Source of the DNA: DATLYF01 sp035575095
Lineage (GTDB): Bacteria; Pseudomonadota; Gammaproteobacteria; Competibacterales; Competibacteraceae
DNA length: 10,148 nt
Direction of reading: 5' to 3'
NCBI GenBank assembly: GCA_035575095.1
Contig: DATLYF010000114.1
Span: 1 to 10,148, forward strand
In this document: piece by piece, positions 1-7,265 of the stretch
Numbering within the stretch: position 1 is the first letter of the stretch
Layout of the letters: the number at the start of each line of letters is the position of its first letter
Translations under genes and position numbers: made by a program
Notes under the pieces: model-generated
What the model was told of the DNA's origin: nothing
Database searches by the model: none
What the model saw: only the letters and a program-made list of their open reading frames with translations

Positions 1-1253
1 AGAGTGATCAGCACCACCGCCAGCACCATGAGCAGGAAGAACGGCAGCGCGGCGCGGGCGATGTGGAACATATCGCGCCCGGTCAGGCTCTGCAGCACGA
101 ACAGATTGAAGCCGACCGGCGGGGTGATCTGGGCCATCTCCACCACCAGCACCAGATAGACGCCGAACCAGATCTTGTCGATGCCGGCGTGCTCGATGAC
201 GGGCAGGATCACCGCCGTGGTCAGCACCACGATGGAGATGCCGTCGAGGAAGCAGCCCAGGATTATGAACAGCACGGTGAGCGCCGCTAGCAGCATGTAG
301 GGCGACAGCCCCAGGCCAGCGATCCACTCAGTGAGCAGCCGCGGGATGCCGGAGAAGCCCATGGCGGCGGTGAGGAAAGCGGCACCGGCGAGGATGAAGG
401 CGATCATGCAAGAGGTACGCATCGCTCCCATCAGGCCGTCGACGAAGCTCGCCCAGGTGAGCGTGCCCGATGCCCAGGACAGCAGCAGGGCGAGCAACAC
501 CCCCACCGCTGCGGCGTCGGTGGGCGAGGCGATGCCAGCGTAGATGGAGCCGATCACGCCGGCGATCAACGCCAGCACCGGTAGCAGCCGGCCGATGGCG
601 CGCAACCGATCACCCCAGGTAGCGGGCTCGGCGGGCGGCAGGCGACTGTGCCATAGCAGCGCCCAGAGCACGATGTAGCCCATGAACAGCGCCATCAGCA
701 GCCCCCCCGGCAGCACCCCAGCGATGAACAGCCGGGCGATAGACTCGTCGGTGGCCACACCGTAGACGATGAGCACGATAGAGGGCGGGATGAGCAGGCC
801 CAGGGTGCCGGCCCCGGCCAGGCTGCCGATGCTCATGCGCTCGTCGTAGCCGCGCCGCTTCAGCTCCGGCAGCGACATTTTGCCGATGGTGGCGGCGGTG
901 GCCGCAGAAGAGCCGCAGACCGCGGCAAAGATGCCGCAGCCCAGCACGTTGACGTGCAGCAGCCGCCCTGGCAGCCAGCCCAGCCATGGGGCGAGACCGG
1001 CGAACATATCGGCCGACAGGCGCGAGCGGAACAAGATCTCGCCCATCCAGATGAACAGCGGCAGCGCCGCCAGCGCCCAGGAACTGGACGCGCCCCACAC
1101 CGTGGTGGCCAGCACCAGGCCAGTGGGCGAGTCGGTGAACAGGGCCATGGCCAGCAGCCCCACCCCGAGCAGGGAGAACGCCACCCAGACGCCGCTGCCG
1201 AGCAGCAGCAGCATCACCACCAGCAGCAACAGAGTCGCGAGGATCGGGTCCAT
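1..1253 (-). CDS. dctM: TRAP transporter large permease, DctM subunit (3' end cut by window edge)
   Basis: This is the large membrane subunit of a tripartite ATP-independent periplasmic (TRAP) importer, the part that carries substrate across the inner membrane using an ion gradient. From ATG at 1253 the frame stays open for 417 codons to the left edge. The family is usually about 425-440 residues, so only a short C-terminal piece is missing. The translation is very hydrophobic with many membrane segments. It shows DctM hallmarks: a Gly/Ala/Ser-rich stretch around residues 105-124 (GCGIFAAVCGSSAATAATIG), LGLLIPPSIVLIVYG at about 151-165, ASPTDAAAVG in the middle, and EMAQITPPVGFNLFVLQS near the end. 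The start follows an AGGTG ribosome binding site and lies 12 nt after the dctQ stop, so the two are surely cotranscribed. Family assignment is firm; the substrate cannot be read from this subunit. Confidence 0.95.
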   Translation of the reverse strand, partial: MDPILATLLLLVVMLLLLGSGVWVAFSLLGVGLLAMALFTDSPTGLVLATTVWGASSSWALAALPLFIWMGEILFRSRLSADMFAGLAPWLGWLPGRLLHVNVLGCGIFAAVCGSSAATAATIGKMSLPELKRRGYDERMSIGSLAGAGTLGLLIPPSIVLIVYGVATDESIARLFIAGVLPGGLLMALFMGYIVLWALLWHSRLPPAEPATWGDRLRAIGRLLPVLALIAGVIGSIYAGIASPTDAAAVGVLLALLLSWASGTLTWASFVDGLMGAMRTSCMIAFILAGAAFLTAAMGFSGIPRLLTEWIAGLGLSPYMLLAALTVLFIILGCFLDGISIVVLTTAVILPVIEHAGIDKIWFGVYLVLVVEMAQITPPVGFNLFVLQSLTGRDMFHIARAALPFFLLMVLAVVLIT

Positions 1254-1265
1254 GGTCGCACCTCG

Positions 1266-1808
1266 TCACTCGCTGCCCTGCTCGTGGCGCAGGTAATCCG
1301 GTTCGCCGCCGCGGGCCAGCGTCACCGCCTCATCCAGCAAGGCTATGCACAACAGCCCCAGCCCCAAGGTCATCACCGCCTGAGGGATCCACAGCGGCAC
1401 CGGCACCATGCCGGTCGAGACGTCGCCAAAGCTCCACGACTCCCAGGCCAGGTTGCCCAGGTAGAAGGTGAAATAACCGGCCATGGCCAGCGCCGCAGCG
1501 CAGCACCACAGTTCCAGCCGACGCCGCACGCCGGCGGGCAGGCGGCCGAGCACCAGGTTGACGCGGATATGGCCGCCCAGGCGCAGGGTGTAGGCCAGGC
1601 CGAGGAAGGAGGAGGCGGCCAGGAAGTAGCCGGCGAACTCGGCATAGGATGGCACCACCAGCCCCAGCCGCTCGCCAGTGAGCCAGCCGGACAAGGCACC
1701 GATCAGGTTGGCTCCCACCTGGGCCAGCACCACCACGGCAATGGCCACCAGGAACAGGGCGGCGAGAGCGCCGCCCAGGCGGTACAGGGCGTCGAGGACG
1801 TTGCGCAT
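1266..1808 (-). CDS. dctQ: TRAP transporter small permease, DctQ subunit
   Basis: Small integral membrane subunit of the TRAP importer, 180 residues, which partners DctM. Four hydrophobic segments are visible, at roughly residues 10-32, 48-70, 88-108 and 130-155. The typical DctQ motif LGGHIRVNLVLGRLP lies between segments two and three. The frame stays open upstream to 1934, but that extension would overlap the end of dctP and encodes polar, low-complexity sequence, so the ATG at 1808 is preferred; it is followed at once by the MRNVLDALYRLGGALAALFLVAIA membrane start. The ATG has no clear Shine-Dalgarno sequence. Its leader contains a stem-loop after dctP, which may lower DctQ and DctM output relative to DctP. 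Stop to dctM start is 12 nt. Confidence 0.92.
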   Translation of the reverse strand: MRNVLDALYRLGGALAALFLVAIAVVVLAQVGANLIGALSGWLTGERLGLVVPSYAEFAGYFLAASSFLGLAYTLRLGGHIRVNLVLGRLPAGVRRRLELWCCAAALAMAGYFTFYLGNLAWESWSFGDVSTGMVPVPLWIPQAVMTLGLGLLCIALLDEAVTLARGGEPDYLRHEQGSE

Positions 1809-1832
1809 ATGAGGATTACCGTGGAATAGGCT

Positions 1833-1865
1833 GGGGCAAGCCCCCTCGCCCTTGCAGAGCGAGGG
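1833..1865 (-). terminator. Stem-loop between dctP and dctQ (possible attenuator or mRNA-stabilising hairpin)
   Basis: In the 68-nt gap between the dctP stop and the dctQ start, CCCTCGC (1843-1849) pairs perfectly with GCGAGGG (1859-1865) around a 9-nt loop. A second small hairpin, GGGG (1833-1836) with CCCC (1841-1844) around a 4-nt loop, abuts it and shares two bases with it. There is no run of T on the coding strand, so this is not a classical intrinsic terminator. Stem-loops in this position are thought to raise the binding protein over the membrane subunits by protecting the dctP message or by partial termination. Structure is seen; role is inferred. Confidence 0.5.
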
Positions 1866-1876
1866 AGCCCAGGCGG

Positions 1877-2836
1877 TCACTGCCGATAAGCCTTGAGCAC
1901 CGCCTCGCCCGTGACCCCGGCGGCCTTGACCCACTCTGCGGTCATGGTCTCGCCGATCTTTCTGAGGCCGGCCATCAGCGCCTCGCTGGGCGGCTCCACC
2001 TTCATGCCGTTGGCCTTGAGCTCGGCCAGCTTCTCTTCGGTCTCCTTGCGGCTCATCTCCCAGCCACGGCTCTCGGCCTTCGCTGCCGCCTCCAGCACCG
2101 CCTTGCGCTGCGCCTCGGGCAGACGCTGGAAGGCGCGCTTGTTGACGATCACCAGGTTTTTCGGCAACCAGGCCTGCACGTGGTAGTAGTGGGAGACGTA
2201 GTCCCAGGCCTTGGAGTTGGCGCCGGTGGAGGGCGAGGTGATCATCGATTCCACCCGGCCGGTGGCGAAAGCCTGGGCCAGATCCGCCGCCTCCACCTGG
2301 GTCGGCACCGCCCCGGCGAGCTGCGCCAGACGCTCAGTGGCGGTGTTGTAGGCGCGGAATTTCAGGCCCTTGAGGTCGTCCACGCTGTTCAGCGGCTTGT
2401 TGGCATACACCCCTTGGGGCGGCCAGGCCACGGCGTACAGCACCATCAGCCCCTGTTTGTCCAGGAGCTTCTCCACCTCGGGCCTGGAAGCCTGCCACAG
2501 CTTCATCGACGCCTCGTAGGAAGTGGCCAGAAACGGAATTGAATCGGCCTGGAACAGCGGGTCCTCGTTGGCCAGTTGCGAGATCAGGAACTCGCCGATC
2601 GGCACCTGGCCGCTGCGCACCGCGTTCTTGATCTCCGTATGCTTGATCAGCGAACCGGCGGAATGAACCTTGATCTTCAGCTCGCCGCCGGTGGCTTGCT
2701 CGATCTCCTGGGCGAACTGCAGGATGTTCTGGGTGTGGAAGTTGTTCTCCGGGTAGGGGGTAGGCATGTCCCAGGTGGTGGCGGCGACGGCGACCTGGGA
2801 GGCGAACAGCCCGACCAGCAGCAGCTTGAACTTCAT
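1877..2836 (-). CDS. dctP: TRAP transporter periplasmic solute-binding protein, DctP family
   Basis: Extracytoplasmic binding protein of the TRAP importer, 319 residues, usual family length. Residues 1-19 form a Sec signal peptide: K2 and K4, a hydrophobic core LLLVGLFASQVAVA, and a likely Ala-X-Ala cleavage site just before TTWDMPTPYP. Family marks include TEIKNAVRSGQVPIGEF at about 67-83, LKGLKFRAYNTATERLAQLAGAVP at about 155-178, and AFATGRVESMITSPST at about 189-204. Arg161 in KFRAYN sits where DctP proteins carry the arginine that pairs with a substrate carboxylate, so an organic or amino-acid-like acid is expected. The frame is open to 2938, but the ATG at 2836 starts the signal peptide and has purine-rich AAGAGCGAG upstream. 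Linkage to a 5-oxoprolinase-type enzyme suggests pyroglutamate, which is bound by the TRAP proteins DctP6 and DctP7 of Bordetella pertussis. This remains an inference. Confidence 0.95.
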   Translation of the reverse strand: MKFKLLLVGLFASQVAVAATTWDMPTPYPENNFHTQNILQFAQEIEQATGGELKIKVHSAGSLIKHTEIKNAVRSGQVPIGEFLISQLANEDPLFQADSIPFLATSYEASMKLWQASRPEVEKLLDKQGLMVLYAVAWPPQGVYANKPLNSVDDLKGLKFRAYNTATERLAQLAGAVPTQVEAADLAQAFATGRVESMITSPSTGANSKAWDYVSHYYHVQAWLPKNLVIVNKRAFQRLPEAQRKAVLEAAAKAESRGWEMSRKETEEKLAELKANGMKVEPPSEALMAGLRKIGETMTAEWVKAAGVTGEAVLKAYRQ

Positions 2837-2875
2837 GGCGCTATCTCGCTCTTGGTGGATAGGGGGTTGGGTGTC

Positions 2876-2891
2876 GGCGGATGCATCCGCC
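2876..2891. repeat. 16-bp perfect palindrome in the dctP leader
   Basis: GGCGGATGCATCCGCC reads identically on both strands, with no spacer. It lies 40 nt upstream of the dctP ATG, in the probable 5' untranslated region. It could be a protein binding site, could fold into a short hairpin in the mRNA (GGCGG/CCGCC stem), or could be the shrunken core of a REP-like element, since GGCGGAT...ATCCGCC ends are common in pseudomonad-type intergenic repeats. The palindrome is certain; its role is not known. Confidence 0.6.
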
Positions 2892-2900
2892 CTGCGAGTC

Positions 2901-2929
2901 GTTATGTTTAGGGGAAAAGCCTCGAACAA
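2901..2929 (-). promoter_or_regulatory. Weak candidate promoter for dctPQM
   Basis: On the minus strand TTGTTC (2929-2924) and CATAAC (2906-2901) are 17 nt apart, matching the sigma70 -35 and -10 boxes at three and four of six positions. Transcription would begin near 2894 and leave a leader of about 58 nt. The palindromic operator candidate lies immediately upstream. The match is poor, which would fit an activated or otherwise regulated promoter, but chance is a real alternative. Confidence 0.25.
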
Positions 2930-2931
2930 CA

Positions 2932-2955
2932 TTGACAATTTGTCAACAATTTGTC
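2932..2955. promoter_or_regulatory. Tandem palindromic operator candidate upstream of dctP
   Basis: TTGACAATTTGTCAA (2932-2946) is a perfect inverted repeat with 7-bp arms and a single central base. The ten bases ACAATTTGTC occur twice, at 2935-2944 and 2946-2955, spaced 11 bp, about one helical turn. A degenerate copy, TCGACAATTTACCGA (3543-3557, 11 of 15 identical), sits in front of the divergent oxoprolinase gene. Size and symmetry suit a dimeric winged-helix regulator such as the one encoded next door. AT-rich sequence here contrasts with the GC-rich surroundings. The binding protein is inferred. Confidence 0.5.
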
Positions 2956-2975
2956 TTTAATTTATTTAAGAATGC

Positions 2976-3488
2976 TCACAATGAGCTGGAGGCGCGCGCC
3001 GCCTGATCGTAGATCCCCGACAGCGCGCGCAGGGTCTCGGCAATGGCGTGGAAATCCCGGTCGTCGTGAGCGCCGAGGGCGGAGAGGGCGCCGATCAGGC
3101 AGGATTCGCGCACCTCCCGATAGGTCTCACAGAGGCGCTTGCCGGCCTCAGAGGTGGTGTACACCACCTCCTTGCCGAGGCGGGCGGTCTCCACCAGGCC
3201 GAGAGTCCGCAGCTTCTTCAGCGAGTAGTTGACCAGGTGGGTGTCCTCAATGTTGAGCACGAAGCAGATGTCGGCCAGCCGTTTTTCCCGCTCGCGATGG
3301 TTGACATGGTGCAGCACCAACACGTCCAGCGGTCCCAGGTCGCGGGCTCCGGCGGCGGCCGCGCAGCGGGTGATCCAGCGGTTGAAGGCATTGCCGGCGA
3401 TGATCAGAGCGAACTCCAGCTCGCTCAGGCCCGGCGCGGTTTCCGAGACCAGATGGGCGGACGAGACGATGGGCGATTGCTTGGGCAT
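2976..3488 (-). CDS. Winged-helix transcriptional regulator, MarR-like
   Basis: A 170-residue DNA-binding protein resembling the predicted MarR-like HTH regulators grouped as COG5631. Residues about 22-48 (SELEFALIIAGNAFNRWITRCAAAAG) look like the N-terminal dimer helix. Residues about 52-118 form the winged helix: LGPLDVLVLHHVNHREREKRLADIC, then VLNIEDTHLVNYSLKKLRTLGLVE as the recognition region, and TARLGKEVVYTTSEAGKRL as the wing. The C-terminal third is helical and probably completes the dimer interface. AGGAG precedes the ATG at 3488 by about nine bases. It lies between dctPQM (same strand, 139 nt away) and the divergent oxoprolinase gene, the usual place for a local regulator; the ligand is probably the substrate or product of that pathway. 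Whether it represses or activates cannot be seen. Confidence 0.85.
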   Translation of the reverse strand: MPKQSPIVSSAHLVSETAPGLSELEFALIIAGNAFNRWITRCAAAAGARDLGPLDVLVLHHVNHREREKRLADICFVLNIEDTHLVNYSLKKLRTLGLVETARLGKEVVYTTSEAGKRLCETYREVRESCLIGALSALGAHDDRDFHAIAETLRALSGIYDQAARASSSL

Positions 3489-3569
3489 CGGGGATCGCTC
3501 CTGGGATTCCTGACGATTGCTTAATTCATTATCAGTATTTCATCGACAATTTACCGAACAGAGGCCGCC
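3489..3569. promoter_or_regulatory. Divergent promoter region between regulator and oxoprolinase genes
   Basis: This 81-bp gap must carry the start signals of both divergent genes. Its centre (about 3511-3560) is much richer in A/T than the flanking genes. On the minus strand GATAAT (3533-3528) matches the -10 consensus at five of six positions and would serve the regulator gene, although no good -35 box is found at the right distance. The GACAATTT motif (3545-3552) related to the dctP-side palindrome would then fall in that promoter's spacer/-35 zone, consistent with autoregulation. No convincing plus-strand promoter was found. GAGG at 3561-3564 is the ribosome binding site of the plus-strand gene. 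Confidence 0.5.
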
Positions 3570-6500
3570 ATGACCACCACCTCCCCCGCTTCCACGGCCC
3601 GCTGGCAGTTCTGGATCGATCGCGGCGGCACCTTCACCGACATCGTCGCCCGCCGCCCCGACGGCCGCCTGGTAACCCACAAGCTGCTCTCCGAGAACCC
3701 CGAGCATTACCGCGACGCCGCCGTGCAGGGCATCCGCGATCTGCTCGGCATCGCCCTGGAGCAGCCGGTGCCAGCCGCATACGTGGAGGCAGTGAAGATG
3801 GGCACCACCGTGGCCACCAACGCGTTGCTCGAGCGCAAGGGCGATCGGACGCTGCTGCTCATCACCAAGGGCTTTCGCGATGCCCTGCGCATCGCCTATC
3901 AGAACCGGCCCAGGCTGTTCGACCGTCACATCGTGCTGCCGGAGCTGCTGTATGAGCGCGTCGCCGAGGTCGACGAGCGCATCGATGCCCACGGCGCGGT
4001 GCTCAAGCCTCTCGATGCGGACAGCGCCCGTCGCGCCCTGGAAGACGCCTATCAAGCCGGCATCCGCGCCGTGGCCATCGTCTTCATGCACGGCTATCGC
4101 TACCCCGAGCACGAGCGCCGGGTCGCCGCACTGGCCCGCGCCATCGGCTATACCCAGATCTCCGTGTCCCACGAGGTCAGCCCGCTGATGAAGCTGGTCT
4201 CGCGCGGCGACACCACGGTGGTGGATGCCTACCTCTCCCCTATCCTGCGCCGCTACGTCGACCAGGTGGCCTCCGACCTGGGCGACACCCGGCTGCAGTT
4301 CATGCAGTCCAACGGCGGCTTGACCGACGCCCGGCTGTTCCAGGGCAAGGACTCCATCCTCTCCGGACCGGCCGGCGGCATCGTCGGCGCCGTGGCCACT
4401 GCCGAGGCCGCCGGCTTTGGCAAGATCATCACCTTCGACATGGGCGGCACCTCCACCGACGTCGCCCATTACGCCGGCGAGTACGAGCGCAGCTTCGAAA
4501 CGCTGGTAGCCGGAGTGCGCATGCGCGCGCCGATGATGCACATCCACACCGTGGCCGCCGGCGGCGGCTCCATCTGCCAGTTCGACGGCACCCGCTTTCG
4601 CGTCGGACCGGAGTCGGCCGGCGCCAATCCCGGTCCGGCCTGCTACCGCCGCGGCGGACCGCTGGCGGTGACCGACTGCAACGTGATGGTGGGCAAGATC
4701 CAGCCGGAGTTCTTCCCCAAGGTGTTCGGCCCGAACCAGGACCAGCCCATCGACAAGGACATCGTGCGCGCCCGCTTTGCGGCTCTGGCCCAGGAGATCG
4801 AGGCCGCCACCGGCAAGCGCATGAGCCCGGAAGAGATCGCCGACGGTTTCCTCAAGATCGCCATCGAGAACATGGCCAACGCCATCAAGCAGATCTCCAC
4901 CCAGCGCGGCTACGACGTCACCGAGTACACCCTGTGCTGCTTCGGCGGCGCCGGCGGCCAGCACGCCTGCGGCGTGGCCGATAGCCTGGGGATGAAGACT
5001 ATCTTCATCCACCCCTTCGCTGGTGTGCTCTCCGCCTATGGCATGGGCCTGGCCGACGTGCGCGCCCTGCGCGAGAAGGCGGTAGAGGCCAGGCTTGGCG
5101 CCGCGCTGCTGCCGCAGTTGGAGACGCTCCTGGCCGGGCTGGCCGAGGAGGGCCGGGAGGAGATCCGCCGTCAGGGCATCGCGGATTCCGCCATTCGCGT
5201 GGTGCGCAAGCTGCGCCTGCGCTACGAGGGCTCGGATACCGCCCTGGGTGTGGACTTCGCTGACCTGGCGGGGCTCGAGCAGCAGTTTGCGGCCGCCCAC
5301 CGCGCCCGCTACGGCTTTGTCATGCCGGAGAAAGGGCTGATCGTGGAGGCAGCGGTGGCCGAGGTGATCGGCCTCAGCGAGCGCCTCGACGGCCACACCC
5401 GCGCGCTGCCGGCCCGCGCCGGCGGCCTGCAGCCAGTAGCGCGGGTGGCCATGTATTCCGCCGGCATCAGCCACGACACCCCGGTGTTCCAGCGCGACGA
5501 CACCCGCCCCGGTGACGTCATCGACGGCCCGGCCATCATCATCGACGCCAACGCCACCACCGTGGTCGAGCCGGGCTGGCAGGCTAGCGTCACGGCGCGC
5601 GACGATCTGGTGCTACAGCGCGTGGTGGCCCGACCCAAGCGCGTCGCCGTGGGCACCGACGTCGATCCCATCATGCTCGAGGTGTTCAACAACCTGTTCA
5701 TGTCCATCGCCGAGCAGATGGGCTTCACCCTGGCCAACACCGCCTATTCGGTGAACATCAAGGAGCGCCTGGACTTCTCCTGCGCCGTCTTCGACCGCCA
5801 TGGCCAGCTCATCGCCAACGCCCCGCACATGCCGGTGCATCTCGGCTCCATGGGCGAGTCGGTGCAAGCGGTGATCCGCAACAACCCGGTGATCAAACCG
5901 GGCGATGTCTACGTGCTCAACGCCCCCTACAACGGCGGCACCCATCTGCCCGATGTCACCGTCATCACCCCGGTGTTCGACGAGCGGGGCGAGAAGATCC
6001 TGTTCTACGTCGGCTCACGCGGCCACCATGCCGACATCGGCGGCATCACCCCCGGCTCCATGCCCGCCGACTCCACCCATGTGGAACAGGAGGGCGTGCT
6101 CATCGACAACTTCAAGCTGGTGGACCAGGGCCGTTTCCGCGAGCGGGAGCTCATCGAACTGCTCACCTCCGGATCTTATCCGGTGCGCAACGTACACCAG
6201 AACCTCGCCGACCTGCAGGCGCAGATCGCCGCCAATGAGAAGGGCGTGCAGGAGCTGCGCAAGATGGTGGCTCACTTCGGCCTGGACGTGGTCAACGCCT
6301 ATATGCAGCACGTCCAGGACAACGCCGAGGAGCAGGTGCGCCGCGTGCTGGACGTGCTCAAGCCGGGCAGTTTCCGCTACGAGATGGACGACGGCAGCGT
6401 GGTGGCGGTGACCATCAGCATCGATAAGGCGGCGCGCTCGGCCCGGGTCGATTTCACCGGCACCAGCCCACAGCAGCCCAGCAACTTCAATGCCCCGCTG

Positions 6501-7190
6501 GCAGTGACCAAGGCCGCGGTGCTATACGTGTTCCGCACCCTGGTGGACGACGATATCCCGATGAACGCCGGCTGCCTCAAGCCCATCGAGATCGTGGTGC
6601 CGGAGGGCTGCATGCTCAATCCGCGCTATCCGGCGGCGGTGGTGGCGGGCAACGTCGAGACCTCGCAGGTGGTGACCGATGCCCTGTACGGTGCGCTGAG
6701 AGTGCTGGCCGCCGCCCAGGGCACCATGAACAACTTCACCTTCGGCAATGAGCGCTACCAGTACTACGAGACCATCTGCGGCGGCTCCGGCGCCGGCCCA
6801 GACTTCGACGGGACCTCAGCGGTGCACACCCACATGACCAACTCGCGCCTCACCGACCCCGAGGTGCTGGAATGGCGCTTCCCGGTGCTGGTCGAAGACT
6901 TCCGCATCCGCCCGAACTCCGGCGGCCGGGGCCGACACAAGGGCGGCGACGGCGTCATTCGCCGCATCCGCTTCCGCGAGGCGATGATCGCCTCCATCCT
7001 GGCCAACCGCCGCCGCGTGCCGCCCTTCGGTCTGGACGGTGGCGAGCCCGGGGCAGCGGGGCGCAACTGGGTGGAGCGGGTCGATGGCACGGTGGAGGAG
7101 TTCGGCGCCACTCATCGGGTGGAGATGCAGCCCGGCGATGTGTTCGTGATCCACACGCCGGGCGGTGGCGGGTTCGGCAAGGCCGGCTAA
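3570..7190 (+). CDS. 5-oxoprolinase-type hydantoinase A/B fusion protein
   Basis: A 1206-residue cytoplasmic enzyme fusing HyuA and HyuB domains, as in ATP-dependent 5-oxoprolinase, which opens 5-oxo-L-proline to L-glutamate; eukaryotic members are near 1290 residues. The N-terminal half (about 12-690) carries ASKHA-type nucleotide-binding signatures: IDRGGTFTDIVA at 16-27, SNGGLTDA at 247-254, FDMGGTSTDVA at 289-299 and FGGAGGQHACGVA at 458-470. The HyuB half begins near 697 (DVDPIMLEVFNNLFMSIAEQMG) and shows PHMPVHLGSMGES at 752-764, HLPDVTVIT at 792-800, the GHHADIGGITPGS motif at 818-830, probably including metal ligands, and a Gly-rich tail GDVFVIHTPGGGGFG. ATG at 3570 is five bases after GAGG. 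No break or frameshift is seen. N-methylhydantoinase or a related cyclic amidase is an alternative, but single-chain fusion and the neighbouring TRAP importer favour 5-oxoproline. Confidence 0.92.
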   Translation: MTTTSPASTARWQFWIDRGGTFTDIVARRPDGRLVTHKLLSENPEHYRDAAVQGIRDLLGIALEQPVPAAYVEAVKMGTTVATNALLERKGDRTLLLITKGFRDALRIAYQNRPRLFDRHIVLPELLYERVAEVDERIDAHGAVLKPLDADSARRALEDAYQAGIRAVAIVFMHGYRYPEHERRVAALARAIGYTQISVSHEVSPLMKLVSRGDTTVVDAYLSPILRRYVDQVASDLGDTRLQFMQSNGGLTDARLFQGKDSILSGPAGGIVGAVATAEAAGFGKIITFDMGGTSTDVAHYAGEYERSFETLVAGVRMRAPMMHIHTVAAGGGSICQFDGTRFRVGPESAGANPGPACYRRGGPLAVTDCNVMVGKIQPEFFPKVFGPNQDQPIDKDIVRARFAALAQEIEAATGKRMSPEEIADGFLKIAIENMANAIKQISTQRGYDVTEYTLCCFGGAGGQHACGVADSLGMKTIFIHPFAGVLSAYGMGLADVRALREKAVEARLGAALLPQLETLLAGLAEEGREEIRRQGIADSAIRVVRKLRLRYEGSDTALGVDFADLAGLEQQFAAAHRARYGFVMPEKGLIVEAAVAEVIGLSERLDGHTRALPARAGGLQPVARVAMYSAGISHDTPVFQRDDTRPGDVIDGPAIIIDANATTVVEPGWQASVTARDDLVLQRVVARPKRVAVGTDVDPIMLEVFNNLFMSIAEQMGFTLANTAYSVNIKERLDFSCAVFDRHGQLIANAPHMPVHLGSMGESVQAVIRNNPVIKPGDVYVLNAPYNGGTHLPDVTVITPVFDERGEKILFYVGSRGHHADIGGITPGSMPADSTHVEQEGVLIDNFKLVDQGRFRERELIELLTSGSYPVRNVHQNLADLQAQIAANEKGVQELRKMVAHFGLDVVNAYMQHVQDNAEEQVRRVLDVLKPGSFRYEMDDGSVVAVTISIDKAARSARVDFTGTSPQQPSNFNAPLAVTKAAVLYVFRTLVDDDIPMNAGCLKPIEIVVPEGCMLNPRYPAAVVAGNVETSQVVTDALYGALRVLAAAQGTMNNFTFGNERYQYYETICGGSGAGPDFDGTSAVHTHMTNSRLTDPEVLEWRFPVLVEDFRIRPNSGGRGRHKGGDGVIRRIRFREAMIASILANRRRVPPFGLDGGEPGAAGRNWVERVDGTVEEFGATHRVEMQPGDVFVIHTPGGGGFGKAG

Positions 7191-7221
7191 CGCTCGACTG
7201 CCAGCGGCCCCGAAACCGCCC

Positions 7222-7238
7222 CTCTCCCAGGGGGAGAG
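7222..7238. terminator. Hairpin downstream of the oxoprolinase gene
   Basis: CTCTCCC (7222-7228) pairs with GGGAGAG (7232-7238) around a 3-nt loop, 31 nt after the stop codon at 7188-7190. There is no T-run on either side, so it is a weak intrinsic terminator at best. It may instead belong to the intergenic repeat that follows, whose arms use similar CTCCC/GGGAG sequence. Confidence 0.4.
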
Positions 7239-7265
7239 CGAAGCAAGGGAGCCGGGAGTGCGCGC

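Noticed and set aside
610..1269. Minus-strand 219-codon frame over the start of dctM
   Set aside because: It is a shifted frame of dctM; the dctM frame from 1253 has family motifs and membrane segments, while this one is Ala/Arg/Gly-rich and featureless.
954..1829. A 291-codon plus-strand frame opposite dctQ and dctM
   Set aside because: The product is a low-complexity Gln/His/Ala/Gly-rich sequence, and the opposite strand encodes clear TRAP subunits.
3540..5474. A 644-codon open frame antisense to the oxoprolinase gene
   Set aside because: Its translation is rich in Gly, Ala, His and Asp with no recognisable domain, typical of the antisense frame of a GC-rich gene. The plus-strand frame has strong oxoprolinase motifs throughout.
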